Below are positions 26,976-36,631 of a stretch of DNA of 64,000 nt, piece after piece. The notes beneath the pieces are model-generated. The model had not been told where the DNA came from. It searched no databases and saw only the letters and a program-made list of their open reading frames with translations. Numbering within the stretch: position 1 is the stretch's first letter; each line of letters begins with the position of its first letter. The position numbers were made by a program, and so were the translations under genes. Where the stretch lies: positions 620,001-684,000 of the forward strand of contig NZ_MAYH01000034.1 of assembly GCF_001684975.1 (NCBI RefSeq). The letters run 5' to 3'. Origin of the DNA: Chryseobacterium artocarpi. Its GTDB lineage: Bacteria > Bacteroidota > Bacteroidia > Flavobacteriales > Weeksellaceae.

Positions 26976-29804
26976 ATGAAAAGATTTTTACTCAGTCTGG
27001 CATTAATTTTTTTATCAATTAATACCCTTTTTGCGCAAAGGGATACTGAACATTGGATAGCTCCTTATTTTGTATCACCTGGCGTAAGTAATGTATATAA
27101 TAACAGATTGTATATTTCTACTGATTCTGTCACTCCTTTTCCTGTTCAAATATTCAGTAATAATATGCTTCTTACAACAATTACTGTGAGTAAGGGAAAT
27201 CCACAGACCTATGATGTTGACAAAGCACGAATATCTTCTACTGCTGATGCTGATGCTTTTACTGTTATCAATAAAGGTCTATATTTAAAAGGGGATAAGC
27301 CTTTTTATTGTAGTTTACGAATGGCTCAATCTATTCATGGTGAGATCATCACCAGCAAAGGAAAAGCTGGAATTGGTAAAAAATTCTATGTAGCTACAAG
27401 TCCCAGTACTTTCAATAACAGTACAAATTCATTTTATAATTTTACTGCCGGTATTCTTGCTACTGAGGACAATACTAATGTGACCGTATCATGGAATAAC
27501 AATGTTACGTTTACGAATAGCGGAACATTTACAGGAAATACAAAAACTTTTATTTTACAGAAAGGACAGTCCTTTATTTTTACTGGAAATGATAACCCTT
27601 CAGCAACCAGTAAAGGGCTCTTTACCGGAGCAAAAATTGTTTCAGACAAACCGGTAACTCTTACCAACGGAAGCTGTAATGCAAACTTTACAAAATCTCC
27701 AACCGGTTCCGATCCTATTCTTGATCAATCTGTTCCTGTGGAAAGGTTGGGTAATACTTTTGCAATGGTAAAAACCAGATCACTCAGACCAGAGTTAAAT
27801 ATGGAAGGAGGACTTATTATTGCTACAGAAGATAATACAGACGTTTATATAAATGGAGCAACCACTCCTATTGCCAGCTTAAGTGAAGGACAATATTACA
27901 GAATTGATGAAACCAGCTATGCGCTTCAGCCTGGTGCTGGTAATCACTCTAATATGTATATTTCAGCATCTAAAAATATTTATCTATACCAGTTTATCGG
28001 AATTGATAATAGTGATGCAACCAATGGCTTTAACTATATACCACCATTGAACTGCTTCTTACCAAGAAAAATTGATGAAATTGGTAAGATTAATGAAATG
28101 CCTAGCATTGCAACCAATTCAATTAAATTAAAGCTGAATATTTTAACAGAAACAGGAGCGACTGTCTTCGTAAATGGTAACCAACCAACTGCAGATCAGG
28201 GACCGTTTCCTTTAACAGGAAATACTCAATGGGTAACTTATGCCATACCTGAAGTGATAGATAATCTTGTTATTACTTCTACAAAAGCTGTGACGGCTGG
28301 TATCAATGGAGGATTTGGCTCTGCTGGCTATGGAGGTTACTTTGCAGGTTTCTCCTCTATTCCTGTAATTTCTAAAAAATCAGGAGAATGTGTTCCTGGT
28401 CTTATTCTTGAAGTAGATGACGGATATGAAACTTACCAATGGTATCGTAATGGAGTGGCTATTCCAGGGGCTACCGCTTTCACCTATACACCTACTCAAT
28501 CAGGAAATTATACGGTAAAAGTAACTATGGGAACATGCCCGCCTGTTACTACACCAATCTATAAAGTACAGAACTGTCTGAAATTAACTAAACAGACCCT
28601 TGCCATCTGTGCCACAAAGGTTATTACACCAGCTTTCACCTCTTCTACCCAAACTCCCGTGGCGACTACTGTAAAAATCCTTACACCTCCTACAAAAGGA
28701 ACTGCAGTTGTAAATCCTAACGGAACCATTACTTATACTCCAAATGCCAATTATGCAGGACCGGATAAAATTGTATATACCTTCTGTGGAGATAATGCGG
28801 AGTTTACAGACTGTGAAGAAATTACCCTTGAACTCACTGTAGTACCTTTCGTTGTAAAAGATGCTTCCATTACTGCTTGTTGGTATGATGTAGATCCTTA
28901 TGCTTATTTTGATCTTACTAAAGCTAATGTTACAGATTATACAGCTGTTACTAAAAAATACTACCGTACGTTAAATGACTTAAATGCCGGAATAAATGAA
29001 ATCACTGCTCCGGATAAATTCCCGGCAACCGGCGGTGTTGTATTTGTAAAAATAACAACCAACGAAGGATGTACAGCAAATGCAAGAATTGAACTTGTTC
29101 CTCTTCCTATTAAAAAATCACCAGTTCTGGTAGATCAGTATATCTGTATAGATGCCAGAACCAATCTGGATGCAGGACCTGGATATGATTCATACTTATG
29201 GAGCACAGGAGCTACTACTTCAGGTATCAGAAATGTAGGAGTAGGAGAATATTCCGTAATTTTAAGTAAAAACGGATGTTTCCTTACTCAAGTAGTAAGA
29301 GTAAACAAAGCTCAAGATCCTGTAATTCAAACTATTGAAATCAATAATAATAATGCATCTGTGATGGTAGCAGGTGGAAAAGCACCTTATAAATTTGCTA
29401 TTGATGGAACGGGTAGCTGGCAAGACTCTAATACTTTTACAGGATTATCCAGAGGACAGCACACATTCTATGTAAAAGATGCTTACAACTGTACACCTGT
29501 TGCAGTAGAAATTACAATTCCAAATCTATTGAATGCGATTACACCTAACGGAGATAACGTAAATGACTTTATAGATTACAGCGAACTTTCTTATAAAGAC
29601 AATCTTTCTTTTGTAGTATATGACAGATATGGAAACATGGTATTTACCGGAAATAAATTCAATAACTATAAATGGGACGGAAAACATTTTGATAAGAAAA
29701 TGGTAACCGGTACTTATTGGTATCATATCAACTGGAATGAGTCTAATAAAGAAAGAACTCCAGTAAAATATACAGGCTGGGTACTTGTAAAAAACAGAGA
29801 ATAA
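26976..29804 (+). CDS. Large T9SS type B surface protein 2 of a tandem triplet
   Basis: This 942-residue exported protein has the same build as its neighbours: signal peptide ending near residue 20, IgGFc-binding-like N-terminal part (EHWIAPYF, then ATEDNTNVTVSW and ILDQSVPVERLG), Ig-like segment (YQWYRNGVAIPGATAF), cadherin-like beta domain (ITYTPNANYAGPDKIVYTF), PKD-like segment, SprB-like segment and T9SS type B sorting domain (ITPNGDNVNDFIDYS). It keeps only one of the three roughly 80-residue acidic repeats, and that copy has lost the canonical cluster (CWYDVDPYAYFDL). This explains why it is shorter than its two neighbours. Confidence 0.82.
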   Translation: MKRFLLSLALIFLSINTLFAQRDTEHWIAPYFVSPGVSNVYNNRLYISTDSVTPFPVQIFSNNMLLTTITVSKGNPQTYDVDKARISSTADADAFTVINKGLYLKGDKPFYCSLRMAQSIHGEIITSKGKAGIGKKFYVATSPSTFNNSTNSFYNFTAGILATEDNTNVTVSWNNNVTFTNSGTFTGNTKTFILQKGQSFIFTGNDNPSATSKGLFTGAKIVSDKPVTLTNGSCNANFTKSPTGSDPILDQSVPVERLGNTFAMVKTRSLRPELNMEGGLIIATEDNTDVYINGATTPIASLSEGQYYRIDETSYALQPGAGNHSNMYISASKNIYLYQFIGIDNSDATNGFNYIPPLNCFLPRKIDEIGKINEMPSIATNSIKLKLNILTETGATVFVNGNQPTADQGPFPLTGNTQWVTYAIPEVIDNLVITSTKAVTAGINGGFGSAGYGGYFAGFSSIPVISKKSGECVPGLILEVDDGYETYQWYRNGVAIPGATAFTYTPTQSGNYTVKVTMGTCPPVTTPIYKVQNCLKLTKQTLAICATKVITPAFTSSTQTPVATTVKILTPPTKGTAVVNPNGTITYTPNANYAGPDKIVYTFCGDNAEFTDCEEITLELTVVPFVVKDASITACWYDVDPYAYFDLTKANVTDYTAVTKKYYRTLNDLNAGINEITAPDKFPATGGVVFVKITTNEGCTANARIELVPLPIKKSPVLVDQYICIDARTNLDAGPGYDSYLWSTGATTSGIRNVGVGEYSVILSKNGCFLTQVVRVNKAQDPVIQTIEINNNNASVMVAGGKAPYKFAIDGTGSWQDSNTFTGLSRGQHTFYVKDAYNCTPVAVEITIPNLLNAITPNGDNVNDFIDYSELSYKDNLSFVVYDRYGNMVFTGNKFNNYKWDGKHFDKKMVTGTYWYHINWNESNKERTPVKYTGWVLVKNRE

Positions 29805-29824
29805 CAATTCGAGTATAAAACTTC

Positions 29825-29856
29825 AAAAACCACGATATTAAAATCGTGGTTTTTTT
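29825..29856 (+). terminator. Terminator after surface protein 2
   Basis: Perfect 12-bp stem (29825-29836 with 29843-29854) followed by T run. Confidence 0.88.
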
Positions 29857-29890
29857 ATTATATTTTCAACAGTACAATATATTTTATTAT

Positions 29891-29898
29891 TAAATTTG
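29891..29898 (+). promoter_or_regulatory. Promoter -7 element of surface protein 3
   Basis: TAAATTTG, a full TAnnTTTG match, 19 bases before the ATG at 29918. With the terminator just upstream, this gene is an independent unit. Confidence 0.55.
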
Positions 29899-29917
29899 TG
29901 ATAAATACCATTACTGA

Positions 29918-32900
29918 ATGAAGAAATTTTTATCTTTTTTACTATTATTTTATTTTTTCTCCTCAACATTTGCTCAATTGGATAGAGAACATTGGTTTGC
30001 TCCAATGGTAGACAGGTCCGGCGCACCCAATCCTTATCAGAAACTTTATCTTTCTACCAACAGGACTACTCCGTTTCCAGTAAGTATTTACAATAACAAT
30101 GTTCTGATTGGAACCGTTAATATCAGTAAAAATAATCCCCAGAAATTTGACGTTTTAAGAAATTATATCATCACAACTCAACAAGCCGACTTATTTACAC
30201 CTACAACAAAAGGTTTATACTTAAAGGCAGAATTTCCTTTTTATGCCAACTTAAGATTTTCTGTATTCAACCATGCGGAAATCATTACTTCTAAAGGAAT
30301 TCCTTCTACAGGAAATAATTTCTTTGCCGCTTCAGCACCGATCTCGGTAAGCTATGACATTCTTAATTTTATGACCAGCATCCTGGCAACGGAAAACAAT
30401 ACTACAGTAACAATCACAGGCTACAGCCCTTTAGTTCAATTTTCAAACGGAACAACAGGAGCCACTAATCCTACAATGACATTTACGTTAAACAAAGGAC
30501 AATCCTATATCATTGACGGAATCGGAAACATTACCGGAAACTTCGATGGATTTATAGGAGCAAAAATCACAGCAAATAAACCTGTAAATGTCACCAACGG
30601 AAACTTTAACGGTCAATATGCCGGAAATTTTTCCACCAGTTCTGATATTTTAATGGATCAGGCTGTCCCTGTAAACAGATTGGGAAATGAGTTTGCTCTT
30701 GTAAAAGGTAATGGAAACGTTGGTTCGAATATGGAAGGTGCTGTCGTTATCGCTACAGAAGACAATACCCAAATCTATGTAAATAATGAAATATTACCCG
30801 TTGCGACCATTAATACAGGAAAGTATTTTGTAATTCCTGATACCAAATACAGTAATCAGGGAGGAGGACATTTTAATTTATATATTAAAACATCTAAAAA
30901 TGCATATGTCTATCAGCTTTTAGCTGGTGGTTCAGCTACTGGAAATGAAGTAGCTACTGGAGGATTCAATTTTATCCCTGCCCTCAACTGCTATCTTCCG
31001 AAGCAGATTAATGAACTCGGCTTTATAGATGAAAACTTCGTTCTTTCAAACGGAAACCCTACAGGAATCCTTAATATTCCAACAAAATTAAACCTTATCA
31101 CTGAAAGAGGAGCCATCGTAAAAGTAAACGGAATAGATCCTCCCACCAGCACCGGACCTTACAATATGACAGGAACTACCAATTGGGTAACGTATGGAAT
31201 ACCTAATACTACAGGAACAATAACCATAACTTCCACCAAAGCGATCACCGGAGGAATCACTGCAGGAAGCGATGCTGTAGGATACGGAGGTTTTTTCGCT
31301 GGTTTTCCTACACAACCTGTCATTTTAAAATCAGGAGGAGATTGTGCACCCGGGATAGAACTTACAGTGGATCCCATCATTTACGATACTTATCAATGGT
31401 ACAGAAACGGAATACTCATCACCGGAGCTACCGGATCTTCCATCAATCCTACACAATCCGGTTATTACACTTGTTCCGTTACTATGGGAAGCTGTGCACC
31501 GCTGGTTACTGAGCGATATAAAGTGCTAAATTGTACCAAGCTAACAAACACCACTTATAATGTTTGTAACACACAAGCGATTACTCCAGGTTTCAGTAAT
31601 TCAACACAAACACCAGTAGTAAGCACAATAGCGATTACCACCCCACCTACATCAGGTACTGCTGTAATTAATCCGACTACCGGAGTAATTACCTACACTG
31701 TAAATACACCAGGAGTTACAGGAAATGATACATTTACTTACACTTTCTGCGGTAACGACCCGGATTTTCCTGATTGTGAAACAGTAACAGTAAGCATCAA
31801 TATTACAGCAATTGCTGTAACGAATGTAACATTATCAGCCTGTGACATTAATGGACAGGGAACCTTCAACTTGACAACTGCAAATATAACTTCTGCTTCT
31901 CCCGTTACGATCACTTATTATCCAACATTAGCAGACGCACAAACAGAAAACCCAGCAACATTGATTACGGGTAATACATCTTATACTGCTCCTAACGGAA
32001 CAATCATTTATGCCGTTGTAAAGAATAGTCTTGGATGCAAAAATATCGCACAAATCACCCTTTCTCTTTACAACAAAGCTATAGTTGTAGATAATTACAA
32101 TGGAACCTTTTGTGATGATAATCTCGATGGAACAGTCGAAATCACATTATCTAATTTAACACCTATTGTACTAAACAACCCTACCTATTTTACAGTAAGG
32201 TACTATCAGGATTTGACCAATGCCAATGCCGGAAACAATAATACTCTTCCCAATAACTGGAGCTATACAGCAGCGACTACAATTTATATCAGAGTAGATT
32301 CTCCAGATGGATGTGCAACAGTAATCAAACCTTTACAACTTAGCATCGGACCTAGGGTTCCATTATTAACAAGAGCTGTTACCCAAAGTGTATGTGATGA
32401 TGATTTAGACGGTCTAAAGTCTGTAAATCTGACACAATTTATTCCCCAGTTTACATTAGACCCTGGCGTAACATATACATTTCATGAAAGTCTTGCTAAT
32501 GCCCGGAATAATATCAGCCCCATTGCACCAACAGTAAATATTACAAACTCTCAGACATTCTATGTCCGTTTTGAAAAAAATGGAGTCTGCCCGGAAGTAG
32601 AATCTATTAAAATAAACATTAAGATTCCTAAAAAATCAGACGTGTTAATAGATCAGAGTATTTGCCCTAAAGCATTAACTAAACTGGATGCAGGACCAGG
32701 ATTTGATAAATATTTATGGAGTACAGGAGCTACTACTTCTTCTATCAACAATGTTCCTGCGGGAAGTTATTGGGTTGAGCTTACCTCTAATGGCTGTACC
32801 TACAAGCAATTTGTAAATGTTACAGAATATCAGCTTCCGGTGATCAGCTCTATTGAAATTGACGGAACCACAGTAAAAGTAGGTGTAACCGGCGGTAATC

Positions 32901-33313
32901 CTCCTTATGAATACTCTCTTGATGGAGTAATATGGCAAGCCTCCAATATTTTCAATAATGTTCCGAGAGGAGCTCACCAGATTTTCGTAAGAGATTCTAA
33001 ACTTTGTGCAGAAGTAAAAAAAGAATTCGCTATTATTAACCTTATCAATACCATTACTCCAAATGGAGACGGGCGTAATGAAGCCATAGATTACTCCGCT
33101 TTGATGGCAAACGAAAATCTAGTTTTCAGAATTTTTGACAGGTATGGAGCCGAAATTTTCAGAGGAAGTCCGGAAAACAGATATACCTGGGACGGAAGAG
33201 TGGGCGGAAGATACGTTCCTACAGCCACCTATTGGTATTTCATCAGCTGGACGGAGTTTGGATCAACAGTTTCTGTAAAATATTCCAGTTGGTTACTGGT
33301 AAGACATCGATAA
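29918..33313 (+). CDS. Large T9SS type B surface protein 3 of a tandem triplet
   Basis: This 1131-residue protein is closest in layout to surface protein 1. It has a signal peptide (cleavage near residue 19), an IgGFc-binding-like N-terminal half, an Ig-like segment (YQWYRNGILITGATGSS), a cadherin-like beta domain and three roughly 80-residue repeats with acidic clusters (ACDINGQG, FCDDNLDG, VCDDDLDG). A PKD-like segment (LDAGPGFDKYLWSTGATT), a SprB-like segment and a T9SS type B sorting domain (ITPNGDGRNEAIDYS) follow. The acidic clusters resemble calcium-binding loops, which is an inference. It probably sits on the cell surface. Confidence 0.82.
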   Translation: MKKFLSFLLLFYFFSSTFAQLDREHWFAPMVDRSGAPNPYQKLYLSTNRTTPFPVSIYNNNVLIGTVNISKNNPQKFDVLRNYIITTQQADLFTPTTKGLYLKAEFPFYANLRFSVFNHAEIITSKGIPSTGNNFFAASAPISVSYDILNFMTSILATENNTTVTITGYSPLVQFSNGTTGATNPTMTFTLNKGQSYIIDGIGNITGNFDGFIGAKITANKPVNVTNGNFNGQYAGNFSTSSDILMDQAVPVNRLGNEFALVKGNGNVGSNMEGAVVIATEDNTQIYVNNEILPVATINTGKYFVIPDTKYSNQGGGHFNLYIKTSKNAYVYQLLAGGSATGNEVATGGFNFIPALNCYLPKQINELGFIDENFVLSNGNPTGILNIPTKLNLITERGAIVKVNGIDPPTSTGPYNMTGTTNWVTYGIPNTTGTITITSTKAITGGITAGSDAVGYGGFFAGFPTQPVILKSGGDCAPGIELTVDPIIYDTYQWYRNGILITGATGSSINPTQSGYYTCSVTMGSCAPLVTERYKVLNCTKLTNTTYNVCNTQAITPGFSNSTQTPVVSTIAITTPPTSGTAVINPTTGVITYTVNTPGVTGNDTFTYTFCGNDPDFPDCETVTVSINITAIAVTNVTLSACDINGQGTFNLTTANITSASPVTITYYPTLADAQTENPATLITGNTSYTAPNGTIIYAVVKNSLGCKNIAQITLSLYNKAIVVDNYNGTFCDDNLDGTVEITLSNLTPIVLNNPTYFTVRYYQDLTNANAGNNNTLPNNWSYTAATTIYIRVDSPDGCATVIKPLQLSIGPRVPLLTRAVTQSVCDDDLDGLKSVNLTQFIPQFTLDPGVTYTFHESLANARNNISPIAPTVNITNSQTFYVRFEKNGVCPEVESIKINIKIPKKSDVLIDQSICPKALTKLDAGPGFDKYLWSTGATTSSINNVPAGSYWVELTSNGCTYKQFVNVTEYQLPVISSIEIDGTTVKVGVTGGNPPYEYSLDGVIWQASNIFNNVPRGAHQIFVRDSKLCAEVKKEFAIINLINTITPNGDGRNEAIDYSALMANENLVFRIFDRYGAEIFRGSPENRYTWDGRVGGRYVPTATYWYFISWTEFGSTVSVKYSSWLLVRHR

Positions 33314-33482
33314 AAGAAATGCTGGAATAACATTGTATTCCAGCATTCTTTCTTTATATTTTTCATTATAATACCATTGTAGGAATCTTTTATAACACTC
33401 ATTAACAAATTAATGCTAAAGTTTAATATAACTTTAACCACTATTCCTTATCTAAATAAGCACAAATTGCTGTATTTCTATG

Positions 33483-33490
33483 TAATTTTG
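33483..33490 (+). promoter_or_regulatory. Promoter -7 element of the 33499 gene
   Basis: TAATTTTG, a full TAnnTTTG match, only eight bases before the ATG, so the mRNA leader would be a few bases at most. Confidence 0.5.
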
Positions 33491-33498
33491 CCAATTAT

Positions 33499-34293
33499 AT
33501 GAAGAAACTGTTTACTCTGTTGCTATTGGTTTTTCTTGCAAAAATTAATGCTCAAACATACTCTGGAGAGGTATTCTTAAGAGATAACTCAATCCTGTAT
33601 CTTAATCAGGTATATGTAACTAACCTTAACACTCAAAAGACCGTTCTTACTGACTATAACGGCAATTTTACCGTTCCTGCAAATCCCGGTGACGTTATCA
33701 GATTCACTTCTATCGTCACCGAAAGAAAAGATATAAAACTGACTCCACAATTAATGGAACAGAAAAACCTGGTGGAACTTAAGATTGCCTACTATGAAAT
33801 TCAGGAAATTGTACTCAGCAGATTCAAACCTACAGGGAACCTTCGATATGATGTAAATTCACTCAGAAAAGAAGACAAAGCACTTGCAATCAAAAAGGTA
33901 ATTGGGCTTCCAGAACCAAAAGGTGATGGAAATTCACCAGAACTTCCTGTTGCCGGATTAAGAGATGGTGGGCTTACTTTCAGCCTCGAGAGTATTTATG
34001 ATGTACTTTCCGGAGAAAGAAAGAAAAAGCAGCGTTATCTTGCCTATGAAAGAATGAATAGTTCTGTGACTCAGATTAAAAACTACCTTGGTAAAGATTA
34101 TTTCACAAGATTTAAGATTCCTGAGAATCTGATAGACAACTTCCTACAATTTGTTTATAGTTCGGAAAATATTGAAGCTTATGTGCTTGCAGGAAACTTC
34201 GAAGCTATAAAAATTCCTATTGAAAAATATCTTCCGATTTATCAGAGAAGATTAAGAAATTCCCATCTTCAGGAAATTGTTGACAATAAATAA
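33499..34293 (+). CDS. Exported protein with carboxypeptidase-regulatory-like domain
   Basis: This 264-residue protein has a signal peptide (MKKLFTLLLLVFLAKINAQ). An N-terminal beta-sandwich of about residues 20-100 (YSGEVFLRDNSILYLNQVYVTNLNTQ, TDYNGNFTVPANPGDVIRFTS) matches the CarboxypepD_reg-like fold seen at the start of many Bacteroidota outer-membrane proteins. The C-terminal part is charged and helical and I do not recognise it. No beta-barrel or sorting domain is present, so it is probably periplasmic. It follows the surface-protein triplet but has its own promoter and terminator. Confidence 0.72.
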   Translation: MKKLFTLLLLVFLAKINAQTYSGEVFLRDNSILYLNQVYVTNLNTQKTVLTDYNGNFTVPANPGDVIRFTSIVTERKDIKLTPQLMEQKNLVELKIAYYEIQEIVLSRFKPTGNLRYDVNSLRKEDKALAIKKVIGLPEPKGDGNSPELPVAGLRDGGLTFSLESIYDVLSGERKKKQRYLAYERMNSSVTQIKNYLGKDYFTRFKIPENLIDNFLQFVYSSENIEAYVLAGNFEAIKIPIEKYLPIYQRRLRNSHLQEIVDNK

Positions 34294-34313
34294 TTCCACA
34301 ACTATTTATAAAT

Positions 34314-34345
34314 AAAAATCCATGTATATTCTGCATGGATTTTTT
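34314..34345 (+). terminator. Terminator after the 33499 gene
   Basis: Stem AAAAATCCATG (34314-34324) with CATGGATTTTT (34334-34344) around a 9-base loop, with T run. Confidence 0.85.
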
Positions 34346-34530
34346 ATTTTACAATCATGATTATTGAAACTTTATCAAATAATTTTAACAAATAATCAAA
34401 AATATGTGTAAATTTATGTCACGATCAAGTGTTTAAAATAAAAACAATACTATTTCGTTATCAAAGAAAAAGACTATAGACCTAAACACAGATTAAGAGA
34501 AGTACACCATTTTTAACTTAATATTTATTA

Positions 34531-35304
34531 ATGAAAAGACTACTTTTACTTATTGGCTCAGTCATGTTTTTTTGTCTATCTGCCCAAAAAAGAGGAAAAG
34601 ACTATAGTGATATTATCAAAAGTAATAATATCTATGAAATCAATGCTTTCCTGAGAGATGCCCATCCTGATGATCCAAGGCGTTCTGTACTGAAACCAAG
34701 AGTAATGGAACTCATGAAAGAGTATATTAAAAATGCACACCCGGCAGATCAGAAAGTAAAAGACATGCAGGAAATGCTTGCTTTACTTCGAAGAAGACCT
34801 TCTACAAAGATTACTTTTGATGAAATGAATGCAATCATCAAACAAAAACAGATTGCAAAATACAAAGCTGAGCTTGCTGCAAAACAACCCACAACAGTAT
34901 ACACTCCAAGCAATGCTCAGAATACATTTGTTGTAAATACGGCATCAAATGCTGCCATTCCTAACGCAGAAGCTGAAGAATTTAATATGCTGATGAATAT
35001 TTCTCCTATTGAACATCAGAATAAAACTGTAAAAATCCTCAATTCCCTGTTTGATAATGACCCTAATGCCAAAGAATGTATTGTACTCATTCAAAATCAA
35101 TCGGACTGTAATATTATTGTAAGGATGGAAGGTGTTGGAACTACCAAATACAGGCTCGCTATCCCCGCCCGAAGTGATAATTCTATTGTCATTGAGAAGG
35201 GGCAATACCTTTTTACCAGCTTGGTTTGTGGTGCACAGTATGCTTCACAAAAAACCATTCAAAAACCAATTATGGTGGCTTTGGGAAGCACAACAGTAAA
35301 ATAA
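34531..35304 (+). CDS. Exported protein with shared C-terminal domain, paralog B
   Basis: This 257-residue protein has a signal peptide (MKRLLLLIGSVMFFCLSAQ) and a helical, charged N-terminal half. Its C-terminal domain matches 21619-22383: NQSDCNIIVRMEG, then LAIPARSDNSIVIEKGQYLFTS and LVCGAQYASQKTIQKPIMVAL. In both paralogs the domain is preceded by a phrase of the type LxxLFxxDxNxxE. The function is unknown. The gap before it (34346-34530) contains no gene and no clear promoter element. Confidence 0.68.
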   Translation: MKRLLLLIGSVMFFCLSAQKRGKDYSDIIKSNNIYEINAFLRDAHPDDPRRSVLKPRVMELMKEYIKNAHPADQKVKDMQEMLALLRRRPSTKITFDEMNAIIKQKQIAKYKAELAAKQPTTVYTPSNAQNTFVVNTASNAAIPNAEAEEFNMLMNISPIEHQNKTVKILNSLFDNDPNAKECIVLIQNQSDCNIIVRMEGVGTTKYRLAIPARSDNSIVIEKGQYLFTSLVCGAQYASQKTIQKPIMVALGSTTVK

Positions 35305-35374
35305 TCAAATCAATATCATATTTTCCACATTGGTCTTTTAGCTTTAAAAGCCCTTAATTCTATGTAAATTTTAG

Positions 35375-35382
35375 TATTTTTG
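35375..35382 (+). promoter_or_regulatory. trmB promoter -7 element
   Basis: TATTTTTG, a full TAnnTTTG match, 22 bases before the trmB ATG. Confidence 0.5.
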
Positions 35383-35404
35383 CAGTCATTTTATAAATGA
35401 CTCA

Positions 35405-36082
35405 ATGGGCAAGAATAAATTAGCAAGATTTGCGGAAAACAAGATATTACCAAATGTAATTCAACCTACAAGAGAAGATGCCTTAGAAGGCTTCGAATTG
35501 AAAGGAAAATGGAGAGACAATTTCTTCAAAAATGATAATCCTATCGTTCTTGAATTAGGCTGTGGTAAAGGAGAATATTCTGTAGGGCTTGCAAAAACAT
35601 TCCCTGAAAAGAACTTTATCGGGGTTGATATTAAAGGAGCAAGATTTTGGTTTGGAGCTAAGGAAGCTGTGGACAACAATATGAACAATGTGGCGTTTTT
35701 AAGAACACAGATTGAACTTGTTGATTATTTCTTTGCAGAAAATGAAGTGGATGAAATCTGGATCACTTTCCCGGATCCACAAATAAAATATAAAAGAACA
35801 AAGCACAGATTAACTCACCCTGACTTTTTAAACAGATATAAAAAGTTTCTTAAACCTGGAGGAATCGTTCATTTAAAGACAGATTCAGAGTTTCTTCACG
35901 GGTATACTTTAGGATATTTGCAAGGTGCCGGATATGAAATCATCTCTGCTCACCATGATATCTATGGAGCTCCGGAATATGATCCTAATACGGAACATTT
36001 GAGAGACATCAAAACATATTATGAAGAGCTGTTCTCATCTAAAGGTAAAACAATTACTTACATTAAATTCCGAATCAACTAA
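35405..36082 (+). CDS. trmB: tRNA (guanine-N7-)-methyltransferase
   Basis: This 225-residue SAM methyltransferase has motif I VLELGCGKGEYSVGLA, FIGVDIKGAR, and the TrmB-specific catalytic block ITFPDPQIKYKRTKHRL. It makes m7G46 in tRNA variable loops. The small lipoprotein gene downstream lies 46 bases away with no terminator between, so it may be co-transcribed. Confidence 0.94.
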   Translation: MGKNKLARFAENKILPNVIQPTREDALEGFELKGKWRDNFFKNDNPIVLELGCGKGEYSVGLAKTFPEKNFIGVDIKGARFWFGAKEAVDNNMNNVAFLRTQIELVDYFFAENEVDEIWITFPDPQIKYKRTKHRLTHPDFLNRYKKFLKPGGIVHLKTDSEFLHGYTLGYLQGAGYEIISAHHDIYGAPEYDPNTEHLRDIKTYYEELFSSKGKTITYIKFRIN

Positions 36083-36128
36083 TGAACTGATACAGTTTAT
36101 TAATTTAACAAGGAAAAAATAAAACGGT

Positions 36129-36572
36129 ATGAAAAAGCTATTCGTTCTCGCAGGAGTATCACTGATTCTTACCAGCTGTAATGTGAATTATGGCGGTTAT
36201 CCTATCAGAAACCCTTATCCAACTAATAATCGTGGTAATGCAGGTAACGCAGCCAATACTGAAAGAGAATACAATGAGCTTATCAAAACCTATAAACCGG
36301 AAACAACAGAGGTACTAAACGATCTTCTCAATAATGATGATCCGGCTAATCCCAGAACATCCATTTCGGTTGAGAATAAGTCTCGCTGCAATATGGTGCT
36401 TACCATAAGCGGAAACAATTTCTTTAAAAAAATTCCCATAGGTGCCGGAAAAATAGGTTACACAATGCTTCCTAAAAATCAAAACTACAGATTATCCGGA
36501 ATGCTTTGTAATTCATCTTATCAATCTACAAAGTTTATTACGAGTTCATACTCAATAAAGCTTACTAATTAA
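36129..36572 (+). CDS. Small lipoprotein with shared C-terminal domain, paralog C
   Basis: This 147-residue protein has a lipobox at LTSC (Cys19 region, signal MKKLFVLAGVSLILTSC). It carries a reduced version of the C-terminal domain in 21619-22383 and 34531-35304: NKSRCNMVLTISG, then KKIPIGAGKIGYTMLPKNQNYRLS and MLCNSSYQSTKFITSSYSIKL. It is essentially the domain alone on a lipid anchor, which helps set the domain limits (about 65 residues, two conserved cysteines). The function is unknown. Confidence 0.7.
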   Translation: MKKLFVLAGVSLILTSCNVNYGGYPIRNPYPTNNRGNAGNAANTEREYNELIKTYKPETTEVLNDLLNNDDPANPRTSISVENKSRCNMVLTISGNNFFKKIPIGAGKIGYTMLPKNQNYRLSGMLCNSSYQSTKFITSSYSIKLTN

Positions 36573-36576
36573 AATA

Positions 36577-36614
36577 AAAGTGCTCCTTCAGGTTATTCTA
36601 AAGGAGCTTTTTTT
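36577..36614 (+). terminator. Terminator after the small lipoprotein gene
   Basis: Stem GCTCCTT (36582-36588) with AAGGAGC (36601-36607), 12-base loop, A run before and T run after. Confidence 0.8.
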
Positions 36615-36631
36615 ATCAATAAAAAATATAT

